Positions 1 through 10,100 of a stretch of DNA of 64,000 bases are shown piece by piece. Source of the DNA: Endocalyx cinctus (taxonomy: Eukaryota; Ascomycota; Sordariomycetes; Amphisphaeriales; Apiosporaceae); the NCBI GenBank assembly GCA_001600455.1, contig BCKC01000006.1, forward strand, positions 310,001-374,000, read 5' to 3'. Made by a program: the position numbers and the translations under genes. How positions within the stretch are numbered: the stretch's first letter is position 1; each line of letters opens with the position of its first letter. A model generated the notes under the pieces. It was not told the origin of the DNA. It searched no databases and saw only the letters and a list, made by a program, of their open reading frames with translations.

Positions 1-405
1 CAATACTAATTTGGGAATCTCCGATGAATGCGCCGAAACCACGAAAAGAAAAAATCAAACCGAATCTCAAAAGACTATTCGAGAAAGAGGTGACGAAGTA
101 GGAAAGAGCATATATCGAAACATATGATCCCCATCTTCGAAACCTCTTCTCAGTCCACGAAAGAAAAGAATTGAATCAACCGGCCAAACGTGTACCGAAA
201 AAAGAAACCACTCCAAGCACCCATTTTTCCCCAAACGTAAACCCCCCAAAGACCCATTAAGCCAACCTTTCAAATCCTAAGTTTGCGTTTTCCTGATACA
301 CCAAGCCATGATCAAGGACGGATCAAGCCAATCAAAGAAAATAGAGTGGATTGTTAGAAAAAGAAAGGTATGTCAGGTTGATGTGTAGGTAGTTTATTTT
401 TGAGC
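1..405. other. intergenic, 3' flank of the repeat-protein gene
   Basis: AT-rich sequence without a convincing coding region. On the minus strand it follows the stop codon of the gene at 406-1264. An AATAAA polyadenylation-type signal (reverse complement of 393-398) lies about 10 bases after that stop, so at least its start is probably 3' UTR. Confidence 0.6.
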
Positions 406-1264
406 TTAGGCGGCGGGAGCCGGGGTCTCCTCCTTCTTGGGCTCCTCAGTGGCAGGAGCGGCGGAGGTGGCGTCAGCCTTGGTAGCTTCGGCAGCGGGAG
501 CAGCCTCAGCGACGGGAGCGTCAGCCTTGGGGGCCTCGGTAGCGACAGCGGCTATAATCGATTGAATAGCTCGTCGTTAGTATAGTGCCGAAGAGGGTTA
601 AACGATGAAATGATTTAATTGATTGATTGATTGATTACTTACCAGCAGTAGCGGGCTCGGTGACCTTAGCCTCCTCGGCGGGTTTGGCCTCCTCGGCGGG
701 CTTAGCCTCCTCGGCGGGCTTAGCCTCCTCAGCGGGCTTAGCGACCTCTTCAGCCTTGGGAGCCTCAGTGGTAGCGACCGCGGCGGGCTCAGCTGCAAAA
801 GTCGCCTTGGATTAGTATACTAGCGATCGCGATTAAAGGAAGAGAAAGAGAGAATAAGAATAATAAACTTACCAGCCGGGGCGGTCTCGGTCTTAGCTGC
901 CTCAGTAGTGGCAGCAGCAGCCGGAACGGTGGCGGTCTCGGCAGGTTTGGCGTCGGCGGGCTTCGCTTCGGCAGGCTTCTTCTTGTCCTTCTTTTTGAAG
1001 ACGGCCTTTAGCTTAGCGCCGAAGTTGTCAAGAGCGTGGAGAGCTGTAAATGTTAAAAACAAAAAGCGACGGTTAGATTCAAATATACCTTCCGCTATTC
1101 TTGAAACAGGTAGCGAGTACGATGATGGTATAGTATCACCCAGCAAGTGCTAGCGAAGTGAAACATGTATACAAAGTGGTACAAGAATCAAATTCAAAAA
1201 AAAAAAGAAAGGAAAGAAAAGGAAAGAAAAGAGAATAAGAGGATTACTTACGAATTCCTGGCAT
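406..1264 (-). CDS. Ala/Pro/Lys/Glu-rich low-complexity protein, four exons
   Basis: I read a spliced minus-strand gene: exon 1 1264-1252, exon 2 1043-873, exon 3 792-643, exon 4 551-406. The coding length is 480 nt, giving 159 residues and TAA. All donors are GTAAGT and all acceptors end in CAG or TAG. Exon 1 encodes only MPGI plus one base. Exon 2 gives a short ordered-looking start (LHALDNFGAKLKAVF) followed by a Lys patch. The rest is A/P/K/E/T repeats, including four consecutive copies of an AKPAEE-like unit in exon 3. There is no signal peptide or membrane segment. Exons 3 and 4 begin alike (AVATTEAPKAE and AVATEAPKAD) and introns 2 and 3 are both phase 1, which suggests exon duplication. 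I do not recognise a named family. The basic N-terminus with a disordered acidic/Pro tail suggests a protein- or membrane-binding role, but that is inference. The intron structure and intact frame make expression likely. Confidence 0.82.
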
Positions 1265-1446
1265 GATTGCGGTAGTTGAATGTTTAATCTTAAAGAAGAG
1301 AATAAACAGAAGTAGAGATGTGTGAAGATGAAGGTCGGAAAGAATGATCTGAAGAATCGAGAAAGGTGGTGGAGGGAAATGTTGACGAGGAAAGGTTGGT
1401 TTTTAAAACATCAAGAAAGGAAGATCAAGGTTTTAGGATATAAATA
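1265..1446 (-). promoter_or_regulatory. CT-rich leader and TATA-like box of the repeat-protein gene
   Basis: Read on the minus strand, the roughly 170 bases before the ATG at 1264 are pyrimidine-rich, as in strongly expressed fungal genes. A TATTTATA element (reverse complement of 1439-1446) sits at the upstream end. Assignment as promoter plus 5' UTR is by position and composition only. Confidence 0.45.
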
Positions 1447-3387
1447 AGGAGGGACCAATCAATCAAAATTGGGGAAGTGATTACCTCCAAATAAAATGGG
1501 ACAGTACAATATACCTCGATGGATACGTATTTACTTGTAAGTACGTAGGTAACCTTTCCACTTTTGGTATTAGCGTAATTATTTGGGGTTTCAACCAATC
1601 AACGATTAAGATCCAAATCAGAAAAGAGAATAATAAAAAATAAAATAAAATAAATATTAAAGAAAAAAGAAAATGGAACGGCAATCACGCTATATATGTA
1701 GGATCAAGTTTACTTGATAAGAGGTATTTTTGATCTGTACAGACGGGTATTACCCTATATGTATAAGTGATCTGTACTGTTCGGTGTAAATATATTAATT
1801 ATATCAAGTAAATAAATATTAAATACTATGTTTATCATTCAGAGTAGGGGGGGCCCTTAGGGGACCTTGATCCTTGTGATCCTTGTTGACCCTTGCTGAC
1901 CCTTGTCGTATACCTTATTCTCCTCTTTTCCTTACCCACAAGTAGCCTATCTTTTACTGTATCTACGGAGTATTTATCTAGTGTATGAGGGCTCCCACTA
2001 TATCTGCCTATCTAATGTCTATCACAACATGAAATATAGAATATCCATCCCCCCCCCCCCCTTTCAACCCTAGAAAGAAGAAGAAGAAGAAGAAGTAGAG
2101 AGACGTAAGAGAATGATGTAATACCAATTTGAATCCTTGCCTAGTGTAGGTACACTACCGCTTTTATCCCGCCTGATCGATCCTACCTGGTCTGAGGCAT
2201 GGCCTAGGCTGGTATATTTTTCATTAGTTTAAACGGTATTGATTTCATCGGGGATATATCTACCTTCTCAACGAGACGTATCCGTGCCATTGTATTCCAG
2301 ACGAGAAGCCTCGTCAACATATACACATACATATACACAATATAGATCACAAGCCAAAATCCTATTACGTATTTAGAAAGTATCAAAGTGAAAATAAGTA
2401 GCGATCGAAGACGTGAAGTATTCGACGAAAAACACACTATCGTAAGGCTGAGGTTCGAGAGGAGGATCTCGTATGCTCAGGCGAGTAAGAGGCACAGCCC
2501 TGGACACGCAAGATCGATCACTAATCGGTGATCAAAAGCCTCTGGGGTAATCGGTAAAATCCCATTACACACTACTACAATCCTCGCCCTTGTCACTTTC
2601 TCCTCTATGGCCCCTTCTCCTCCGTTGACCATTATATCCGATCAATTTCAAGTCACTTACCTGCCTAGGTACCTAAGTTCATAGGTAGTTAGGTTTGATA
2701 GCAATCAGTAGTTCTTTCCTAGTTACTCTGTCGTAGTTCTAGTATTGATCTTACAAAAGATTAGTTATTACTTTGGACATGACGGCAAGTGCAGGCAGAT
2801 TATTTCGATTCTCCAATCAGTCACCGGACACATATGATACGGCTGGAATATGCTTGCTTAGGCTCCCGCGGTTAATCAATAATCACTTCAGGTACCTAGG
2901 TAGTTACCTATCTTCATCGTTACCGGGCACGTCAGGTTGTGTGTAGGGTAATATGCATAATAACCACACTTGGGCGTTTAAATCTTATGTAGTTGGATAT
3001 CATATCCTCTCCCACCAATGACGAAGAAGACGCGTTTTCAGCTTGGGGTATACACTATGTGATCTACCACCCGTCTGGGTCAACCTACGTGTTGGTAGAT
3101 TTACCATGAAAATAATGCGTCTTAGAATGTAACCTAAAGTCAACGGAAAACGTGCTATGCAACACTCTCCTGCAAGGGGGCAACCAGAGCGCATACTCAC
3201 TCAACAAGCACAATGGTATCGTACCAATCTGCCTTTTCCTCTTCTTTTTTTTCCTATCTACTTTCCAAGAGGCTAACTGCGTCCTTATTTCGTTCTCGTT
3301 TTCTCTTTCGGTACCATCCTCTAATTCAAGCTTATTTTTAGGACGAATAAATATATTTGTATGTCTACGCTTAAAGAACTGTGATAC
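1447..3387. other. intergenic spacer with short repeats
   Basis: No supportable gene. It contains a 9-10 bp tandem repeat (1864-1906), one copy of the dispersed 9-mer TACGGAGTA (1964-1972), a poly-C run near 2050, a GAA run near 2078-2095, and CCTAGGTACCTA-type motifs near 2673 and 2890. Open frames are short and lack recognisable motifs. Confidence 0.55.
1864..1906. repeat. degenerate 9-10 bp tandem repeat, CCTTG-based
   Basis: Five successive units start with CCTTG (after 1864, 1871, 1880, 1890 and 1900) and mostly continue NTGAC or TGAT. The unit length drifts between 8 and 10, as in a decaying minisatellite. Confidence 0.7.
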
Positions 3388-4079
3388 GATGCTCGAAATC
3401 CCCCCGCCGACCCGAAAGATATTTCATTCGAGGACAAAGCTGTGCTAGTAACAAGAGCTTACGATGCCAGTCTGGGCTACCAATCGGCCGTCAAATACGT
3501 CGCCCTGAGCGCGAACCCTCTCATTCTTGCCGCGCGGACGTATACGAGACATCCCTGCACATGGATGTTTCCTTCCCGGTTCTGCTCACCCTCCCCTTAC
3601 TGCCGAAGATGCGAGAAGCGGCGGCGGTAGTAGTGGTGATGGCTACCTCCCGCACGTCTCCTTTTTCGATAGCATCGCCGTGTTCAAAGTGATCTAAAAG
3701 GAAGCTCCCACCCCCAACGACGGAAAGGCGTCAAAGCCTAATCAACCTGTGCGACGAGGAACGCAGATGGGATCCGGTGGATCGGTATCACCTGATCAAG
3801 TTGGCGACTTGGGTACGCCACTCAAGAAATCGCAAAGCTCTGCGATAAAGACAAGGAGCACGACGAACGACATGATCGTTCGTGAACGCGACTTGTTCAG
3901 GGTTAGGCAATACCAACACGTCGAAAGCTCTCCCGCGCTTCCACGGGGCCTTCATGGTAGTCTGGTCTCCCTTTCTCGGTCGAACGGTTGAGCAAGGGGC
4001 AAGAACTTTGATTAGTCCCACGGAGTTGGGCCCTGAAAATCATGGGAGGTTTTGGAATAATGATAAGTATCATCAGTAA
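3388..4079 (+). pseudogene. decayed short-chain dehydrogenase/reductase gene
   Basis: Three stretches match successive parts of fungal SDR enzymes (NAD(P)-dependent oxidoreductases). Positions 3400-3540 read DPKDISFEDKAVLVT and later LGYQSAVKYVAL and LILAART, the first beta strand and cofactor-binding region; the TGxxxGxG loop is damaged to TRAYDASLG. Positions 3543-3640, in a different frame, give LLTLPLLPKMREAAA, the helix after the usual NNAG region. Positions 3753-3845 give RWDPVDRYHLIK, with the catalytic YxxxK (Tyr codon 3786, Lys codon 3798), ending at an in-frame TAA at 3846. Positions 3885-4079 give VNATCSGLGNTN and GRTVEQGARTL...GPENHGRFWNNDK, the C-terminal end, finishing in TAA. 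About 80-90 residues including the NNAG motif are missing between the first two blocks, and there are at least one frame change and several stops. Such enzymes are usually about 320-340 residues, so this copy cannot encode a working one. Confidence 0.82.
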
Positions 4080-5452
4080 ATAAGCCCCTTTTTTTCACGC
4101 TCTTTTCCTTTTAATTTATCCGATATGAAATTAATAGCAAACAACTAACGAAATGAGACTGGAATACACAGGATGATCGACTTTTTACTCAGCGAACAGT
4201 CTACAAAGATGCACGAGGAGACCTGGGATAATATCAAACCTACACTTCGCGATCACCGACCCTCCCGAACGATGTGATGGATACCAGATTTTCTGAAGGG
4301 AGATAGAGACTAGACCGTTCTATTTTCACAGTCGCTTGAGTGACTGGTGGCGGTAGATCTAGCGTCTAGTATCGTCTACAAAACCATGTACGCCTAATTT
4401 CAGACAATTCACTATTTGAGGGTATAAATGAAGATATTTAATATCGGATGGGGTATATTTAAGTACGTAGTGTCAGACACCGTAGGTTACTTTGATTAGT
4501 ACTACATTCGCGGATAGGGATATATGTGTGTTAAGTGAGATATTATAAATACAGTTCTTCGTGAACCAGAGCACAACAGACGCTATAAATTAGTACCTAA
4601 ACAGCTACTGGCAGTCTGGTACTACCATAACAACGTGGATAGTTGGCTGAAGGCCACTTAAAAATCATCTTGGCATTATTTCAAGTTTCTTTTCTATTCT
4701 ATCTTATGGACGTATCTGATATGTAGGTATATTATCAAATCCATTCTCGAGTGGAACTATACCGGGTACTCGCACTGCTCACTGTCCATTAGAAAGTCGT
4801 TGTGGTGACCATGTGCTCACTCCTACCTCGAGTAAAGGAACATGCATTCAAAGAGGTACCATAACTTGTTTTGGGTCAGTGTACACCATCGTATCCGAGA
4901 ATTCATAGCTCGTAGGATTTTAGTAATTGGTGAAGTTCTCGCCATTTCAAAGTAGGTCTTACTCTCTCGGTTTATATGCAACAAGTATCCGTCTGAACTT
5001 GATCCATTGTTTTGTTCAAAGCATCCTTTTTTTTTTTTTTTTCTATTTTCTCCTCGATCGGAATTTGCCAATAGGTCATAAAAGATAACCACGAAAAAAA
5101 AAAATCTATGTGATACATGTTTGGTAAAAGATTATTCCACATCCCCCCAAAAAAACAACCCCACAGTCAGAACACAACTCAATACCCACGGGGTTTGATG
5201 GATCGGACCCATTGCGTTTGCGTCACATTATCATCTCTGCGGCATACTTTTCGTTTGTCACACCTTTAATTTTATTTATTATTTTTTTTTTTATATAAAT
5301 AAAAACGCCAAAAAAAGAAAGAAAAATTACACACGTACGCACGCACGTACACACACATCCGTATATACACCCACCAATAAAAAACAAATAATCTGCCCTT
5401 ATCGTTTATCTCGTAATTACATTACACCCCCTGTGCAACCATCACCTTACCA
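4080..5452. other. intergenic, including promoter of the phosphatase gene
   Basis: AT-rich with no gene seen. Poly-T (about 5027-5042) and poly-A runs occur. The last 120 bases (about 5330-5452) become CA-rich on the plus strand, with few G, a composition common in fungal promoters and 5' UTRs, directly before the ATG at 5453. Confidence 0.5.
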
Positions 5453-6495
5453 ATGGCACCCACGATCCACCTCGTCCGGCACGCCGAAGGCTACCACAAC
5501 CTGCGGGAGGAGAACCAGACGCTCCGGGACCCGGACCTCACCCCCTTAGGCGAGACCCAATGCGCGCGCCTCGGGGCGCATTTCGCGGCGTCGTACCCGT
5601 CCGCCGTCGTCACCCGCTTCGCGGCCTCGCCTATCCGCCGCACGCTGCGCACCTGCCTGCTATCGTTCCCGGCCGCCGGAAAGGGGGAGAAGAGGGTGAT
5701 CGCCGTACCGGACGCGCAGGAGATCACGGGCATGCCGTGCGATTTGGGCACCGACCCGCACAAGTTGAGGGACGAGTTCGGCGAGGCGACGGTGGATTTC
5801 GGCTTGGTCCGGGACGGGTGGAACGACAAGTCGCCCGAGAGCAAGTACTGCCCGACGTTCGCGAAGCTGCGCTCGAGGGCGCGCGATTGTCGCGTCTGGT
5901 TGCGGGAGCTCGCGCGGAAGGAGGCGGAGGAGAAGGGCGTCGACGAGGATGAGGTGCAGATCGTTTTGGTTTCCCACGGCGGGTTCTTGCACTTCTTGAC
6001 GGACGATTGGCAGGGCGTTTTGCTGGATCACGGTGAGTGATAATCTCGGTTGTCTTGGCTTTTTACCCCTTTTGGCTTTCTTTAATTTTCCCGCGCTGGG
6101 TTTGAGTCCTTTTCGCTTTTGGAATATCTGCCTCCTTTTTTTTTTTTTTTTACTTACTCACCCACCCACCCAACCATCTGTCCGAGAAACCAAGGGGAAA
6201 CACATAAGAAAACAAAAAGCTAACTCGGAATTTCTTTACAATAGCGGGAACGGGCTGGAAGAACTGCGAGCTCCGCTCGTACCAGTTCGTAGACCCGACG
6301 GGCGCCGATCCCGAAGCGCACATCCGGGAGACCGAGACCAGCCTGAACATACGACGACAGGAAGGCTCCATCATCCCCTTGACCAAGACGGAGCAGGACG
6401 AGTTCCGAGCCGCGTACGAGGTCTCGTTCGCCGTGCAGATGGAGAAGTACGAAGCTAGGCTGAGGACCCTCAAGGAGCAGGGTGTGATCGATTGA
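5453..6495 (+). CDS. histidine-phosphatase (phosphoglycerate-mutase-like) protein
   Basis: Two exons, 5453-6032 and 6245-6495, separated by a 212-nt intron (GTGAGT..ATAG) containing a T-rich tract. The product is 276 residues. The fold signature is clear: LVRHAEG at residues 7-13, with catalytic His10 next to Arg9; SPIRRT at 59-64, the conserved second Arg; E90 in QEITGMPCDLGTD, the usual acid position; and VSHGGFLHFL with the second catalytic His175. Splicing joins DH to GTGWKNCELRSYQF, the characteristic closing block of the fungal cytosolic branch-2 family related to yeast YOR283W/PMU1-type proteins. The predicted role is a soluble phosphatase on a small phosphorylated metabolite. It is unlikely to be a true glycolytic mutase because the protein is of the short fungal phosphatase type; the substrate is unknown. 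Exons are very GC-rich against AT-rich flanks. The start is the first ATG and puts the RHA motif at the usual distance from the N-terminus. Confidence 0.93.
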
Positions 6496-6951
6496 TTTAT
6501 TGATGTTATGATCCGGGTCGGGGAAAAGGAGAGGGGGGAGGGGGGATCTGGTTAAAAAAAGGAACTTCTTCTATAAAGAATAGGAAAGAATAGGAAAGGA
6601 TAAATTTGTTTGAGTATACTAATCGGGATTGGGGGGGGGGGATTTTTCTCATAGTTTAGGGATGGATAGACAAATCGGTATTAGAAACTGGTTAGATAGA
6701 TGGCGTATAAATAAAAGAAAAGCCTCAATGGTCACCTACTCGCCGTCACATTTTCATTGATATCTGATTCAGCTGTTGTCATGATGTATTATTATTTTTC
6801 TTTGTCTATTCATTTTTTTCTTCTTCGGAAACTCTAATACCTGTATGTGAGTTTATACACCTCTCCCCACCACTTCTTTCCGGCTGCTGCGCCGTTTAGC
6901 CAACCGAGCTACCTGTAGCTTGAATATGTTTATTCTTATAGGTTTGGTTTA
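6496..6951. other. short spacer between convergent genes
   Basis: 3' flank of the phosphatase gene on the plus strand and of the small ORF on the minus strand. It contains a poly-G run near 6633 and nothing coding that I can support. Confidence 0.55.
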
Positions 6952-7173
6952 TTAGTAATAAAAACAAATATCATCTTCCAAGATGACATCTAGAAAGGTC
7001 CTCCCGAAAAATGTAGGTCGAATAATAGCACCCTGACCCGCGCACTCGGCGCAGCTGACGGGAAGGGGTATCGTCTCCGTGATCCTCCTGTCCAACCGAG
7101 TTCCGAACGACTTGTGACACGTCTCTTGGACGTGGCCGCAGGCGTACTCTTCGATCGTGATAAAACTAGGCAT
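6952..7173 (-). CDS. small Cys/His-rich hypothetical protein (73 aa)
   Basis: Single open frame from a true ATG (reverse complement of 7171-7173) to TAA. Residues include C12-G-H14, C19, C41-x-x-C44 and C70. The CGH plus a later CxxC spacing resembles small fungal zinc-binding modules, so a structural zinc site using C12, H14, C41 and C44 is plausible. The frame is clearly GC-richer than both flanks, which argues for a selected or recently selected coding sequence. No signal peptide or membrane helix is present. It could be an intact mini-gene, one exon of a larger gene, or the remnant of one. Function unknown. Confidence 0.5.
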   Translation of the reverse strand: MPSFITIEEYACGHVQETCHKSFGTRLDRRITETIPLPVSCAECAGQGAIIRPTFFGRTFLDVILEDDICFYY

Positions 7174-10100
7174 GGCTAGGTACGGTTATTGGAGCCGCCC
7201 CCGCTGTTACTTTCCTTCTTCACTTCTCTTTCCTGTTAAAGGGGTCGGTGATGATGGAGAAGAGCAGAAGACGTGTTTCTCTTTCTTTCTTAATTTTCTT
7301 TTCTCTTTTCTCTAATCTTTTTAAGTTCGCTGTGCAGTTATGAGTGATAGTCAATAATTCAAATCAACCCGAAAATATCTCGATGGTTTATAGATGCGAT
7401 ATGTTTCGGGCATCTGACAATGGTGATTATATGGCGTTAAAGAACCTTTGATAAGATACCCCGGACAATGGTGACCCGGATTGGGAGGTCGGACAAGCGG
7501 ACATAGGTAGATAGACATTGTCCCGTAATAGATTACAAAGTCGCGACGACAAAGAGGACGAGAGCTAAACTTAGGCCTCGCAAATTTTATCCTGAAAGAA
7601 TGCGTAGTGAAAGAAGAGGCCGACGATCTTTTCTAAATGGAAAGGAGGACAATCGATCGTGAGAAAGATGCGCTTCCCTAACAAGCAAAAATACGTCTTA
7701 ACAGGTCATATCCGAGTCGTGACTCCAGGCTAGTTGGTGGAACTAGGAAAATACCGTGAGCCTCATAGTACGGCCCTTCATTTCTATGGGGGAGGCCATC
7801 ATATTGTCTCGGCGACAAAGAGACTCTAGTCCATCGTTACGATATACCCAGTTATGCTCGGCCGTATAGTGAATCATCGTATAGCGGTATTCATGAGAAG
7901 CAGTCCTTAAGACGCTGTTGACATTCAAAGTTAGACATCAAAGACCTGTCAAGTGTTCCATGACGAGATGGTATCACGACTTGAAGTTCCATCAGTATCT
8001 CCATCACCAAACCATTATCACGAAGTTCGCCATGGACATCCGGAGTGAACATCATATTCTCCTTTTAGGTAGGTGGTAACGCCTAAGAAAACAGCCAGAA
8101 TCTGAAAACGACAAGAGACGACAAGAAGAAATGATGACGAACAAACTATAGGATGAAGAAATGTCTATGATATGACTTGAAACAAATGACGATAAAGGCG
8201 TGCGGCCGATATATCCCCCGTCTCATATGCGAAGAGAGAAGTTCGAGCCGAGAGTACCTTGGAGTGGCTGTATAGTTAAAGACGCGACATGCTTGAGAGT
8301 ATTGAAAAATAGTCAGTAGACAAGCCAACCAACCGGACCTCGCTGAACCGGACACGGATGACGTTCAGATATGCCGGTGTCTTGTCATGTGAGAAGTTTG
8401 CGACCGGCTAATAGAATACCCTTTTTTCGTGGCCCGATATCAACATTCGATGGAGCGACGACGTGGTCAGCATAGCGATGACGAAGAAAAGGTTGAAAGT
8501 ATGCGGTATATGGAGAGCACATGAGCGTTCCTCCATCGACGATTTCATTCATGGGACCGTGTTTTCTTATGTGCGTTGTCAAAAAAGCATAATTTCAATA
8601 ATATCATCCGTGCGTCGTAAGATAGAATACCGTAGATAAAAAGACGTCATCGACGACAAGCATTATTAAAAAAAAGGAAAATCACTCCTTTGCAAGAAAA
8701 AAAAAATAATGAAGTAAAAATCCTGATTGGAAAAAATAAAAANAAAAAATCGATCAATCTAAAAAAAAAAAAAAACACCCCACGCAAAACTCTCGAATCG
8801 GCGGTTGTGCCTTATATCAATAAAAATGGGAAAAACGCAAATCGGGGGATCTGGCGTGGGAGGTTAGATCTGATAAAACCTCCACGCCCTACGGTTCGTG
8901 ATACGGCGCGCTCGTGATGTTCCTTTCGATAGCAGGGGTAAGGGGTCGAGGTCACGAAGGACAGCCTCGCATAACAAGGCCAGGTTCAGAGACAGAGCCT
9001 AAGCTCCTTTTTACCTAAGATAACTCGTGTCGGCGAATACATGCAAGTAAGGGTGGCTTTGACGTCGAACATGGTTTTAAAGAGTGAAGGAGTAGAGGGG
9101 GGAGGAGGGTGGTAAGATACGACCTAAGGCCGAGTCGTAGGAAGATTACATACATATGGATACATCATCGGCTTGAAATCGAGATGCCTTTTGACCTTTG
9201 TTTATACCTAACTATAGTGAACTGTACCTTATAGTACTCTCGAAGAAACAAACATGGAAACCTACATATGTAAGAAAATAGAGGAGGACTAAAAAAAAAT
9301 TAAGGACCTGAAACCCCTTGACTCGACGAATGACTCGCCACGTCAATCCGAGACAAAAGATTAAAAAGAGAATTGAAAGTGGCACGCGAAAATACTACCA
9401 TCCATCTGCTCATATCTCACCCCAGCCGAGAGGAACTACCTAAACTACAGCTTAGATACTCGGTGAATTCTCAAAAAGAAGGATGGGTGGAGGCTTTGGT
9501 ACTTATCATCTGTTTTGGATGGTGTCGAAGTACCCATCTCGGGCAGGTGAATAAAATAAAAATGTGGTAAAAACGTGTCTTTTGGGCTTTCCCATTTTCC
9601 TTAGTTCATAAAGATAAAATAAAAATAATAAAAGTTGAATTTATCTAATCTTTATTTTTATTTTTATTTCTATTAAATATTCGACAGCGTCACATCGTGA
9701 TAAATATGCGAATATTGTCTCAGCCACGACATAGCCAAATATGACGATGAAGACCCCAAACTTTTCCCCCATATACCTATTATAAGGCGTTTTCTCGGCA
9801 ATGGTTAAGCCATGGAGTTAAGCTATGTGTAAGCAATAATGCCGTAAGAATAGTTAAAGATTTAGGGGGGAATATTTCAATTCGATACCTAATATGCCTA
9901 CGTACTCCGTAGAGATTCCGGAATCCCATTGATTGGGGGCTTAACTTAATGGTACTATAATCTTTCTTTAAAGGTATTACAGGTACTAATTCATCTATCA
10001 ATCCAGTAAAAACTATCCAGTGAATGAATAAGCACATAGATGCCATCATATTCGTCCAGTAAGAACGTCAACGGGCCAGCGTCAAGTCATTCCCGAAAGG

